Origin: Clostridia bacterium
GTDB taxonomy: Bacteria; Bacillota; Clostridia; Christensenellales; UBA1242
Assembly (NCBI GenBank): GCA_017537515.1
Contig: JAFYKO010000122.1
Location: 24,741 to 88,740 of the forward strand
Direction of reading: 5' to 3'
Length of the DNA: 64,000 nt
Numbering within the stretch: position 1 is the first letter of the stretch; every line of letters begins with the position of its first letter. Below the pieces are notes generated by a model. It was not told where the DNA came from, searched no databases, and saw only the letters and a program-made list of their open reading frames with translations. Positions 15,802 to 23,555 of this stretch are shown here, piece after piece. Both the position numbers and the translations under genes were made by a program.

Positions 15802-17379
15802 TTATACGAAATAGAACAGGTTGCTGCTACGGGCGGTAATGGCATATTTCTTGCCGTCATTATCACGGAGCAAGGCACCGTTCATTCCGTAAGTCCCACG
15901 GCTCACACCGACAAGTTCAATGCCCTTCTTGCGAAGTTCCTTTGCTTCTGCGTCGGAAATAGTCGTAATGTCTTCGGCTTCCCCGTAGCGGACCATATCT
16001 TTCAATTCTTTCTGTTTGAGCGACAGGCTTTCGGACTTCTTGGATTCAGCATTACGGGTCCAATCATTCTTCGCACAATAGCCCTTGATTACACTTAAAA
16101 GTTTATTGACTGCTTCTTCGGGGGTGTAATCTTTTGCATAATACGAAACAGACCTATCAAAGTCATCATCCGTATAAGTGTGGAAATACTTTGTCCCCAC
16201 AGTCCCCAACTGCTGCGAAAGTTCATTACGCTTAACAAAAATAGTATAAGCAGCATCGGTGCCACTGCGACTATCCGTGATTTCGTCATATTCAATGTCA
16301 AAGCCATAATCGTCCTTTACGGCTTCCAAACCTTTAACGACTTTATCCTGCCAATCGCTTATGAACGCATTGGACTGCTTGGATTCAGCAGTGTTGCTTT
16401 CGTCGTCACGCCAATCCGCTTCAATTTCTTCCCAAAAATAGATATTCATTTCACCAATGGAGTGTCCCTCATCGGGAATGCCTATAAGGTCTGCGATTTC
16501 TTCGCAAACGCCATAGCAGCGGTTCCACTGATTTGCGTCGGCTTCGTCACGGGTGTCATCGTCTTCGTAATCGCCAACCACAACGAACTTAAACCCGTAG
16601 CCGTCCCATTCAAAATTGTTGTCCAAGATTTCAACAATATCGGACATATTTTCCTGGACGGCTTCAAGGTCAAGGTTGTCTGCAATGGTCTTGCGGTCCT
16701 TGTCGGAATTAGACCACCTGTCAGCCCATTCTTTCATACCCTTAAAGATATTAGTGACTTCTTCTTCCTTTGTGCGGTTTTCGTGCTGCTTGCTTTCGGG
16801 AAGGTAGTCACCATCAAAGTTGCGGGTGGAAGTGTAATACCACTTGCCGTCCTTGTCGCCATAGTAGGACTGTGCTACAAGGTTGCCGTTAGTGTCAAGG
16901 GCGTAACCTGCGGTATGGAGCCACTGCGAGTCCTTAATGTCGTTGAACTGCTTGCTAGTCGTGACTTCCACGGCTCCAAGTTGCTTCATCTTGTTAATAA
17001 GGTCTGCACGGGAACGATACTGACGCTTACCGCCCAAACGCTTCGGGGGAAGACCCTCGGACTTCTTGGATTCGCTTGCTGATTCCTGTGTCAATTCATA
17101 CCCATCAATAGTTTCCATAAAACTATTCCAACGCACTACCAACTTATACTTAACACCGTTGTCAGTCATAGTGTAGGTCGTAACACACGTCTTCGTGCCA
17201 TTAGGGTATTCTTCTTTTTCGGACAACCATTCCCAACCCCAACCAATAAGGTCATCTTCACTATACGGTTCACCGTCCATTGTGTCCATATACGAACGGA
17301 AATCCTGGATAAATTCGGATTCAGCAGCCTCGGACTTCTTGCTTTCTTTAACGGCAATCTTGAATTTCTTGTTAGACAT
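15802..17379 (-). CDS. Putative head polyprotein with five ESKKSE-type sites
   Basis: The 525-residue protein begins MSNKKFKIAVKESKKSEA, a tag ending at Glu17. Further sites are ESKKSE (103-108), ESKQHE (195-200), ESKQSN (332-337) and ESKKSE (445-450). Blocks between sites are about 91, 92, 137, 113 and 75 residues and look like separate acidic alpha/beta domains. One begins FISDWQDKVVKGLEAVKDDYG. The ESKQSN copy lacks the final Glu, so it may not be cut if Glu is essential. Function of the blocks is unknown. Processing by the gp21-like protease is inferred from motif and context. Confidence 0.7.
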   Translation of the reverse strand: MSNKKFKIAVKESKKSEAAESEFIQDFRSYMDTMDGEPYSEDDLIGWGWEWLSEKEEYPNGTKTCVTTYTMTDNGVKYKLVVRWNSFMETIDGYELTQESASESKKSEGLPPKRLGGKRQYRSRADLINKMKQLGAVEVTTSKQFNDIKDSQWLHTAGYALDTNGNLVAQSYYGDKDGKWYYTSTRNFDGDYLPESKQHENRTKEEEVTNIFKGMKEWADRWSNSDKDRKTIADNLDLEAVQENMSDIVEILDNNFEWDGYGFKFVVVGDYEDDDTRDEADANQWNRCYGVCEEIADLIGIPDEGHSIGEMNIYFWEEIEADWRDDESNTAESKQSNAFISDWQDKVVKGLEAVKDDYGFDIEYDEITDSRSGTDAAYTIFVKRNELSQQLGTVGTKYFHTYTDDDFDRSVSYYAKDYTPEEAVNKLLSVIKGYCAKNDWTRNAESKKSESLSLKQKELKDMVRYGEAEDITTISDAEAKELRKKGIELVGVSRGTYGMNGALLRDNDGKKYAITARSSNLFYFV

Positions 17380-17412
17380 ACAGGTGTTCCTTGTTTGGAA
17401 AATTGTTATACG

Positions 17413-17544
17413 CTAGAACGGGAGAACGTCGCCCGTGAAGTTTCCCGTCCACAGAGATTCGTCACGCAGTTCTTCGTCCGCATACATAGCCAAAATGTAT
17501 GCGTTGTAGGAATAATAATCGGGGGAAGTGTTTTCTTCTGCCAT
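17413..17544 (-). CDS. Small acidic protein
   Basis: ATG 17544, preceded by AAGGAA, opens a 43-residue frame, MAEENTSPDYYSYNAYILAM..., rich in Tyr, Asp and Glu and ending in LPF. It is the only frame in the gap between a TnpB gene and the 525-residue polyprotein, and it is codirectional with the latter. The function is unknown. Confidence 0.55.
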   Translation of the reverse strand: MAEENTSPDYYSYNAYILAMYADEELRDESLWTGNFTGDVLPF

Positions 17545-17672
17545 AGTAATTCCTTATTATAGAAGTGTCACTACTAAAAATAATAAAAATAGCAGACGAC
17601 AGCACATTCTAGGTAACAAAAATACTGCTGTAAGCACAGTTGGACACATTTTATACAAATGCCCCTAACTTA

Positions 17673-17690
17673 CAGTGGTTTACACCACTG
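17673..17690 (-). other. Hairpin overlapping the TnpB stop codon
   Basis: CAGTGGT and ACCACTG form a 7-bp stem with a 4-base loop, containing the TAA of the TnpB gene. Hairpins at this place are usual at the right end of IS200/IS605-type elements and in the guide RNAs made from them. Confidence 0.5.
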
Positions 17691-18867
17691 ATGGTTTCGG
17701 GCATTCTCGGTTTTGAAGCCGAGCATTGTTTAAGACTTCGGCAGGTCCCCCGCCTAGTGTCTTTTTAACTCCAAGATACAGGATGTTCCGTGCAGCGTTA
17801 ATATCCCTGTCGTGCTGTGTGCTGCATACGGGACACACCCACTGCTTAACGCCAAGCACAACGTCTTTGTTTACAATCCCGCACACGTTACAGGTCTTGC
17901 TTGTGTATTGTGCGGGGACTTTGACTAGGTTTGTCTTGTAAGACAGGTATTGCCGTAGCAACCCGAAACCCTGGTCGCCAACAGTTCTGCCGTGTTCCTT
18001 TTCGGCTGACATCTTCTGCATATTGATGTCTTCCACGAACACATACTCATACTTATTGGCTAGTTCACGGCTTACCTTGTGCAGCCAATCCCTGCGTTGG
18101 TTGGCTACCTTTTCGTGCAGCCGTGCAACCTTGGACTTGGCACGGTAATACCGCTTGGACTGCACGTCCTTACCTTTGACGAACCTGCGGGATTGGACCT
18201 GTTGGTATTTCTCCAACTGTTTTTCTTTCCTTTTCAAGAAGCGTGGGCACTTGACTTTCGTGCCGTCGCTCATTGTTAGGAACGAATCGTCGGAGCAGTT
18301 CCAATCAATCCCGACTGCCTTTCCGTTCTGTATTTTAGTTTGTTCTTCCTTGAGTTCTACGCAAATCTTGACATACCATTTACCGCTTGCGGAACGCTTG
18401 AACGTGATGTTCTTCCACTTGCCCTCACAGAACTGTGACTGTGCAGCAATCTTGATATAACCTAATCTGCTAGAAACATATAATCCTTTAGAATATAGAC
18501 CCACACACATTTTTTGAACAGGGTATCTAAAAGAAGCCTTACAAATCTTCTTACACTTAAACGTAGGTCTATTACAAACTTTACCCTTACGGGACCCTTG
18601 TATAGACGAAAAGAAATTTGTATAGGCTCCCCGCACATCCGACCACACTTGTCCCAAAGGCATAGAATCTACATCATTTAGCCATCCCAGGGCTTCGGGC
18701 TTGAACTTTGTAAATGTAGGTTTGTAACCTTCAATGGGCATTCTATAATCTTTATTCTTATGTTCAACTACAAGATTATAATACAAACGGCATAGACCTA
18801 GCGTCTTGTTAAAAACAGACAACTGTTCTTTTGTTGGATATATTCTGTATTCGTAAGTTGCAAACAT
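17680..18867 (-). CDS. tnpB: TnpB-type RNA-guided nuclease with zinc finger
   Basis: The 395-residue protein has the full TnpB layout: an N-terminal YRIYPTKEQ segment, RuvC motifs with Asp188 (VGIDWN), Glu279 (VFVEDI) and HDRDINAARN (353 onward), and a zinc finger with Cys pairs at 326/329 and 345/348. All three catalytic residues are present, so it is probably active. The family cuts DNA with a guide RNA made from the 3' end of its own gene, and the hairpin over its stop fits this. No TnpA gene is near. It lies between the capsid terminator and the polyprotein genes, which are left intact. Confidence 0.92.
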   Translation of the reverse strand: MFATYEYRIYPTKEQLSVFNKTLGLCRLYYNLVVEHKNKDYRMPIEGYKPTFTKFKPEALGWLNDVDSMPLGQVWSDVRGAYTNFFSSIQGSRKGKVCNRPTFKCKKICKASFRYPVQKMCVGLYSKGLYVSSRLGYIKIAAQSQFCEGKWKNITFKRSASGKWYVKICVELKEEQTKIQNGKAVGIDWNCSDDSFLTMSDGTKVKCPRFLKRKEKQLEKYQQVQSRRFVKGKDVQSKRYYRAKSKVARLHEKVANQRRDWLHKVSRELANKYEYVFVEDINMQKMSAEKEHGRTVGDQGFGLLRQYLSYKTNLVKVPAQYTSKTCNVCGIVNKDVVLGVKQWVCPVCSTQHDRDINAARNILYLGVKKTLGGGPAEVLNNARLQNRECPKPSVV

Positions 18868-18944
18868 AAGTTATTGTATAAAGTCACTATGGTGTAAATA
18901 TACATAACTTCACAATTAAAAGCAACCCCCATCTACATACAAAA

Positions 18945-18972
18945 AATGTTCCTGTCGTGTGACAGGAACATT
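18945..18972 (-). terminator. Terminator of the capsid operon
   Basis: AATGTTCCTGTC pairs with GACAGGAACATT (12 bp) across a 4-base loop. The minus-strand transcript ends in TTTTTTG. It lies 22 bases after the capsid stop codon. Confidence 0.9.
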
Positions 18973-18994
18973 CTGCTTAATAGTTTAAGCCTTA

Positions 18995-20644
18995 CTAGCC
19001 GTTGCTAGAACCGCTACCACTACCGCCATTCGGAGTCGTAGTCAAGAAGACATTGACATCCGCAGGGGCTTCGGCATCCTTCGTAATCACGATACGTTGG
19101 ACAAATTCAGCCACAACAGGTTCAATAGCCTTCCAAGACGCAATAGCACGTTGAGTTTGGAACGGGTTATCTGCCACAGGCATAGTGTCAGTCAAGAAGA
19201 CAGGCATATACGTTGCACACACAACAGGTGCTTCAAACGGGCTATTATCGCTGCTATAAGCAGCAATAACTTCGTTCGGAGCCACGATGGTGTTGGAACG
19301 GATAACCGTGATACCTTCGTTTTCAAGGGTGCCATACACGTGCGGACCCACAAGGTTGGTCTGCGGAGCAAGACGGAAACCAGGGAGGGACGCAATATAC
19401 TGACAAGCGACGTAGCCCGCAACAATCTTGTTAGCGTGACCCTTACCTGCACGGCTACCGATAGCAGCAGAAGCAGCCTGGATAGCATACAGGAAAGACT
19501 GACGGTGTTCAAATTCGCTGATACCTGCGGTCTTGTTGAGATTCCAGGTAATCGGCTTCCACTTGTTAGCACAACGGACATAGGCAGCAAGAATCTTTTC
19601 GGATTCAGCCATAGCCATATGACCCGTAAGGTCAGCAAGAACTTCGTCGGACGCAGCCTTACCAAAACGCTTGTTGAATTGGAAAGACTTGAACGTGCCC
19701 ATCATTTCCTTCAAGCCAATGATTTCGGCACTGACAACCTTGTTGTCAAGAGCGTATTCAATAGCAGGAACGTCGGGAGCCTTTTCAAAGTCAACGTCAT
19801 AAGTCACACCACCCTGGTAGCCCGTCGGAATGGTAAGAACCAGGTCGGGACCAACAGCAGCAGCGGTCACGGAAACCTTACCATAGAAAGTCGGCAACTG
19901 ACCAGGACCACCGCAAACACCAACCACGTCTTCAACGTTGCCGTTCTTGTCAACAAGACGGACGTTAATCGGGGTGTTCCAACGGAGGTTGCCAACGCCA
20001 TACTTAATGGTAGCAGAACCGTCAGCAGCGATAGCAAACTGACGTTCACTCATATACTGCGTCGGGGAAGCCTGCCAACCCTTGAGGGCGTTGAAAGTGA
20101 TAGCGTCAAAGTTCTTGGCTGCGAGTTGTTCGGCAGTCAGTTCGGTGTCGGGGGCAGCAACGGGACGACCACGGGTGTCAAGCCACTTCTTCCAGGCACC
20201 TGCGAAAGTCTTGTCGCCTTCAAACTTACCGTCGGCACCCATCCACCTGTCTTCGGGCAGGGACGGAAGTCCTTCCTGGGCAGTCAGCGGATAGCCGTGG
20301 GTAAAGGTCTTCTTGAAGTAGATAAGACCCTGGGATTCTTCAAGCGTCTGCACACTTGCCAACTGCGGAGCAATAGAAAGTGCGTAGGTAGCAGAAATAA
20401 GGTCAAGAGCAACACGGGGCAACACACCAAGGCTAGAAGCCGAGGAATTTTCGTTCACGAAACTTTCGTAACGCTTGTAGTTGTCCATCTGCTGACCAAG
20501 GTTGAACATAGCGTTCTTGGACAAGGTGCCCTTGAACGACGGGGACTTGGCAAGGGCTTCAAACTGCTTGCCATAGCGGGCTTCGTAGGATTCTACGAGG
20601 CGGTTGTATTTCTGATTAGACATTTCTTCAACGGAAGTCTTCAT
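18995..20644 (-). CDS. Major capsid protein (gp23-like)
   Basis: The protein has 549 residues against 521 for T4 gp23. It opens with a helical region, then NSSASSLGVLPRVALDLISATY and LASVQTLEESQGLIYFKKT, which follow the pattern of gp23-type capsid proteins, where the N-terminal part is removed by the prohead protease. SFVNE followed by NSSASS near residue 65 is a possible cut site, inferred from position. The C-terminus ends in a Gly/Ser run. AAAGGAG precedes the ATG, a core-like gene lies upstream and a strong terminator downstream, as expected for a highly expressed capsid unit. Confidence 0.9.
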   Translation of the reverse strand: MKTSVEEMSNQKYNRLVESYEARYGKQFEALAKSPSFKGTLSKNAMFNLGQQMDNYKRYESFVNENSSASSLGVLPRVALDLISATYALSIAPQLASVQTLEESQGLIYFKKTFTHGYPLTAQEGLPSLPEDRWMGADGKFEGDKTFAGAWKKWLDTRGRPVAAPDTELTAEQLAAKNFDAITFNALKGWQASPTQYMSERQFAIAADGSATIKYGVGNLRWNTPINVRLVDKNGNVEDVVGVCGGPGQLPTFYGKVSVTAAAVGPDLVLTIPTGYQGGVTYDVDFEKAPDVPAIEYALDNKVVSAEIIGLKEMMGTFKSFQFNKRFGKAASDEVLADLTGHMAMAESEKILAAYVRCANKWKPITWNLNKTAGISEFEHRQSFLYAIQAASAAIGSRAGKGHANKIVAGYVACQYIASLPGFRLAPQTNLVGPHVYGTLENEGITVIRSNTIVAPNEVIAAYSSDNSPFEAPVVCATYMPVFLTDTMPVADNPFQTQRAIASWKAIEPVVAEFVQRIVITKDAEAPADVNVFLTTTPNGGSGSGSSNG

Positions 20645-20662
20645 AATGTCTTCTCCTTTGGG

Positions 20663-21160
20663 TTAGGCTTTCTTGCCAATTTTGGAACGGAACTTCGCAC
20701 GTGCTTCACCGATTGCCTTCTTACGGGCTTCGGCAGTGGAAGTAGAAGTTTTGGCTTCTGCTTTCTTTGCAGCACGACGGGCTTCAAGTCGCTTGCGGAA
20801 CGCTTCGGCACGAGCCTCGTTGCGGGCGGGTGCGGTCTGCTTCTTTGCAGAACGACGGGCTTCAAGACGCTTACGGAATGCCTCACGACGAGCAGCCTTG
20901 CGGGATTCTTCAGCACCTTCATCTTCACTACCTTCAACGGAAGCGGAACCAAGAACTTCTTCTTCTTCCACGTCTTCCTTGGAGTTAGTAAGAACTGCGA
21001 CGGTCACAGAGTTTTCGTTTTCGGGGTCGGGGGAAACGACAACCTGGATGTCCTTTTCTTCGTCAGCGAAAACAACTTCGGTTTCCTTGGCATCCAACTT
21101 AACGTCGCCAACTTCCACGATGCTATCTTCTTCACGGAGTTTCTTGCGGAATTTAAGCAT
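20663..21160 (-). CDS. Putative prohead core/scaffold protein
   Basis: The 165-residue protein has an acidic first half (DVEEEEVLGSASVEGSEDEGAEE) and a very basic, Arg/Ala-rich second half. The second half has two near-identical copies of REAFRKRLEARRSAKK separated by about 20 residues. Its place directly before the capsid gene and its charge-segregated, low-complexity make-up match small core proteins such as T4 gp67/gp68. RLEA and GAEES are possible protease sites, unproven. AAGGAGAG precedes the ATG. The long leader (about 200 bases) runs back to a palindromic promoter region. Confidence 0.65.
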   Translation of the reverse strand: MLKFRKKLREEDSIVEVGDVKLDAKETEVVFADEEKDIQVVVSPDPENENSVTVAVLTNSKEDVEEEEVLGSASVEGSEDEGAEESRKAARREAFRKRLEARRSAKKQTAPARNEARAEAFRKRLEARRAAKKAEAKTSTSTAEARKKAIGEARAKFRSKIGKKA

Positions 21161-21363
21161 AATAATGCTCTCCTTGTTAGGGTTTTGTTTTTGTTTGCTA
21201 GAGGTAGCTCTACGAAAGCCACCCTCCTACAAGGGAATTTGTCTGTAATAAGAATTACCTACAAGTATTGGCAGGGAAATTGCCCTCCCTTTGACAACAG
21301 AATATAATAAAAATTTTGTGCGATTTTGAAAAAGTTTTGAATAAAATGTCAAAAAATGTCAAA

Positions 21364-21406
21364 TATAACAAATTACCTAGTTATAAGCTGTAGGTAATTT
21401 GTTATA
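21364..21406. promoter_or_regulatory. 43-bp perfect palindrome, probable operator and promoter
   Basis: TATAACAAATTACCTA (21364-21379) and TAGGTAATTTGTTATA (21391-21406) are perfect 16-bp arms around an 11-base centre. Reading leftwards, TATATT (21367-21362) is a -10 box for the core/capsid genes, but the matching -35 position (CAGCTT) is poor, so an activator may be needed. The arms match the palindromes at 15765-15793 and 28997-29030. The AT-rich gap 21161-21460 otherwise shows no gene. Confidence 0.7.
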
Positions 21407-21462
21407 TAAATTAGGTAATCTATTATATTTAATTTATACGAAAGAAAATGGGCATACAAAAA

Positions 21463-21484
21463 GTGCCCCGAACAATCGGGGCAC
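21463..21484 (-). terminator. Rho-independent terminator
   Basis: GTGCCCCGA and TCGGGGCAC form a 9-bp stem with a 4-base loop. TTTTTG follows on the minus strand. It ends the unit of the 119-residue tagged protein. Confidence 0.9.
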
Positions 21485-21510
21485 CTTGATGATTTCGTCG
21501 TAGGATTTCT

Positions 21511-21870
21511 TTAAGCAACGACTTCGTTATAAATCTTCCTGGCGTATTCTTCGGCTTCGGCTGCACCGAACGGGGAGCCGTCCACGGGACTGCCCGAAAG
21601 ACCTGCAAGGATTTCGTCAACCCATTCGTCTTCGTTCTGTGCTGCGGTAGGACCATCAGCATAACTACGAATATACCACTTACCACACATTTCAGCCACG
21701 GCTTCGTCTTCAATGGTAAATTCTTCGGTATGACTCATAATTTCGGCACACAGGCTTTCAATGGCTACGGGTGCGTCATACGGCAGGTCATCCAACAAAC
21801 CTTCGCACTTATTGGACTTATTCGCAGCAAGACTTTCTTTTTTCTTCTGCATAGAGCATTTGTATGTCAT
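21511..21870 (-). CDS. Tagged putative internal head protein, MQKKKESL class
   Basis: The 119-residue protein begins MTYKCSMQKKKESLAANKSNKCEG, the second tag class, shared almost exactly with the upstream 229-residue gene. After the tag comes one acidic helical domain of about 95 residues. CEG followed by LLDD may be the cut site. It is the last gene before a terminator and lies in the protease-to-capsid segment. The function is unknown; packaging in the head is inferred. Confidence 0.65.
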   Translation of the reverse strand: MTYKCSMQKKKESLAANKSNKCEGLLDDLPYDAPVAIESLCAEIMSHTEEFTIEDEAVAEMCGKWYIRSYADGPTAAQNEDEWVDEILAGLSGSPVDGSPFGAAEAEEYARKIYNEVVA

Positions 21871-21894
21871 AGTGTTACCTTTCCTTTTGCAGAC

Positions 21895-22584
21895 TTAATC
21901 TGCTTTAACTTCAATGGTCTTGTCGCCCTGGCTAAACGAATAGTTGGCGAATGCTTCTTCAACAGCCTTAATGAACTTGTCCGCATTTTCCTGCGTAAGT
22001 TGTCGGTAGTCCAAATACATTTGAACACTCAAATAATTCCCGATAGTTTCACCACCGTCATATTCACGACCGATAGAAGCAGACAGGGTATAAGCAACAC
22101 CACGCATAGACCGCTCATACATTTCTATGGCTGCGACACCCCAAAGGTTCATATCCCCCAAGAAACCCATCAAGTATTCCGTGTAATCGTCATACCCGTC
22201 GGAATCCTTTTCGGGAACTTCCCCGTGGTCCGAAGCATACGCCATATCCGCAGCGTCAATAGCCTTTTCAATTTCATAACCCAACTGACTATCGTGGAAA
22301 CCCGAACTTTCAAAGAAACCCAAGTTTCCTACAAAATCTTTCTGCAAGCCTGCCTTGAAACTATCACGGGGCGAACCATCGCTGTAAGTGTTATAAAGCA
22401 CTTCAACGTCGTGGGCTTCCCACCCATCGCCACCCTGCGTGTCGTTCATATCATAGTCTTCAAGAATTTCACGGGCACGGGGTTCAATGAACTTGCTGTA
22501 AAATTCTCCTGCCACTACGGGAGCAGACTCAACCTTTTTGTTAAGACTTTCTTTCTTCTTTTGCATAGAACACTTGTAAGTCAT
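21895..22584 (-). CDS. Tagged putative internal head protein, MQKKKESL class
   Basis: The 229-residue protein begins MTYKCSMQKKKESLNKKVES, then APVVAGEFY. The first 14 residues equal those of the downstream 119-residue protein, and MQKKKESL also occurs inside the 319-residue protein at 27735-28694. The body is one acidic domain rich in Tyr, Asp and Glu, with helices in the C-terminal half. No family was recognised. A head-interior role is inferred from tag and location. Confidence 0.65.
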   Translation of the reverse strand: MTYKCSMQKKKESLNKKVESAPVVAGEFYSKFIEPRAREILEDYDMNDTQGGDGWEAHDVEVLYNTYSDGSPRDSFKAGLQKDFVGNLGFFESSGFHDSQLGYEIEKAIDAADMAYASDHGEVPEKDSDGYDDYTEYLMGFLGDMNLWGVAAIEMYERSMRGVAYTLSASIGREYDGGETIGNYLSVQMYLDYRQLTQENADKFIKAVEEAFANYSFSQGDKTIEVKAD

Positions 22585-22626
22585 AGTGCTTCTCCATTAT
22601 ACTCTTGCAAGTATAGCCATTTAAGT

Positions 22627-23244
22627 TTACGCCTTGTATTTGTTATACATTTCTTCCACCAACTTCAAGGCTTCGTCTGCGGACTGCGTGTCCTTGATTT
22701 CGCTGCCGTTAGCAGCCTCGGCAACGACGAAACCGAAAGCACCGACCATACAACTAACTTCCCCGTCTTCGGTATAGGCATTGTCAATTCCACCAGGAAC
22801 GTCGCCCATATCGTTAATATCGCCCAGGTAATAGCCTAGTTCAAATTCCTTGCCCTTTGTAACGTCCACAATCTGCTTGGCGTAAGCGTCACGCAGGGCA
22901 CCCACGTCAATGTAGCCGACAAGTTCCAGGGCTTCGGGCAGAACAGCCTTTTTGTATTCGTCAGCCATAATAGACTTGACCTTTTCGGCACCAGGATTGT
23001 CCTTGAAAGCGACCATAAGGTAATTGTCGCTCACGGTGGCTTCGTCAACGTCCCAGGACATATCTTCTACATCCCAGGCTGCGTCGGGTTCAACATCTTC
23101 CTTACCCTTGAACACAGCAAGTCCGTTAGCCCTGTAAAGCGACGGAAGTTCGTATTCAATGTCGGATTTCAACGTGGCGGGCAGAAACACAAGACCCTGT
23201 GCTTCTGCCTGTCGGCTTTCGTGAAGATTTATTCGGAGTGCCAT
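22627..23244 (-). CDS. Tagged putative internal head protein, VHE class
   Basis: The 205-residue protein begins MALRINLHESRQAEAQG, a VHE-class tag with ESRQAE replacing ESKKSE. This shows that the conserved points are Glu-Ser at the start and Glu-Ala at the cut position. The body is an acidic mixed alpha/beta domain (LELVGYIDVGALRDAYAKQI, then a small Gly/Asp-rich loop). It starts three bases after the preceding stop. No family was recognised. Confidence 0.65.
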   Translation of the reverse strand: MALRINLHESRQAEAQGLVFLPATLKSDIEYELPSLYRANGLAVFKGKEDVEPDAAWDVEDMSWDVDEATVSDNYLMVAFKDNPGAEKVKSIMADEYKKAVLPEALELVGYIDVGALRDAYAKQIVDVTKGKEFELGYYLGDINDMGDVPGGIDNAYTEDGEVSCMVGAFGFVVAEAANGSEIKDTQSADEALKLVEEMYNKYKA

Positions 23245-23246
23245 AA

Positions 23247-23543
23247 TTAGTCCCTGTAAAATACCAAACCGTCAGTGCCACCCTTCTTGTCAAGGGCTTC
23301 CATAGTGCCACGGAAGTAGCAGGCAGCGTGGTAAATCGTGGTGGTTTCTTCGTCAAGCAATTTGTTGTCAGCGTCGTAAAGAGCAACCCTGAACCTGCGG
23401 TTTCCTTCATCGGTAATAACCACGCAGCGGTCATCCTTACTAACGTGCCAATCAAGAGCATTGTTAATGTTCAAGTCACCCAGGCGAACGTCCTGGGCTT
23501 CGGACTTCTTTTCTTCGTGGACACAAATTTTCATTTTAGCCAT
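23247..23543 (-). CDS. Small tagged putative internal head protein
   Basis: The 98-residue protein begins MAKMKICVHEEKKSEAQD. After the tag (Glu15) there is one small beta-rich domain of about 80 residues (LDWHVSKDDRCVVITDEGN...). It is the first gene after the protease, separated by 12 bases, with AAGGATGG upstream. It is the smallest complete example of tag plus single domain. Function unknown; probable capsid cargo. Confidence 0.65.
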   Translation of the reverse strand: MAKMKICVHEEKKSEAQDVRLGDLNINNALDWHVSKDDRCVVITDEGNRRFRVALYDADNKLLDEETTTIYHAACYFRGTMEALDKKGGTDGLVFYRD

Positions 23544-23555
23544 AGTGAGCCATCC

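Noticed and set aside
17545..17672. Gap between the 43-residue gene and tnpB searched for a further gene or tRNA
   Set aside because: No frame with a ribosome site and no tRNA cloverleaf was found; it may hold the guide part of the tnpB RNA, which cannot be shown from sequence alone.
19097..21307. Long plus-strand open frame opposite the capsid and core genes
   Set aside because: It is antisense to two well-supported genes, has no ribosome site or recognisable domain, and arises because the codon bias of the real genes leaves few stops on the other strand. Similar frames at 23328-25316, 4927-6429 and 34692-36341 were left out for the same reason.
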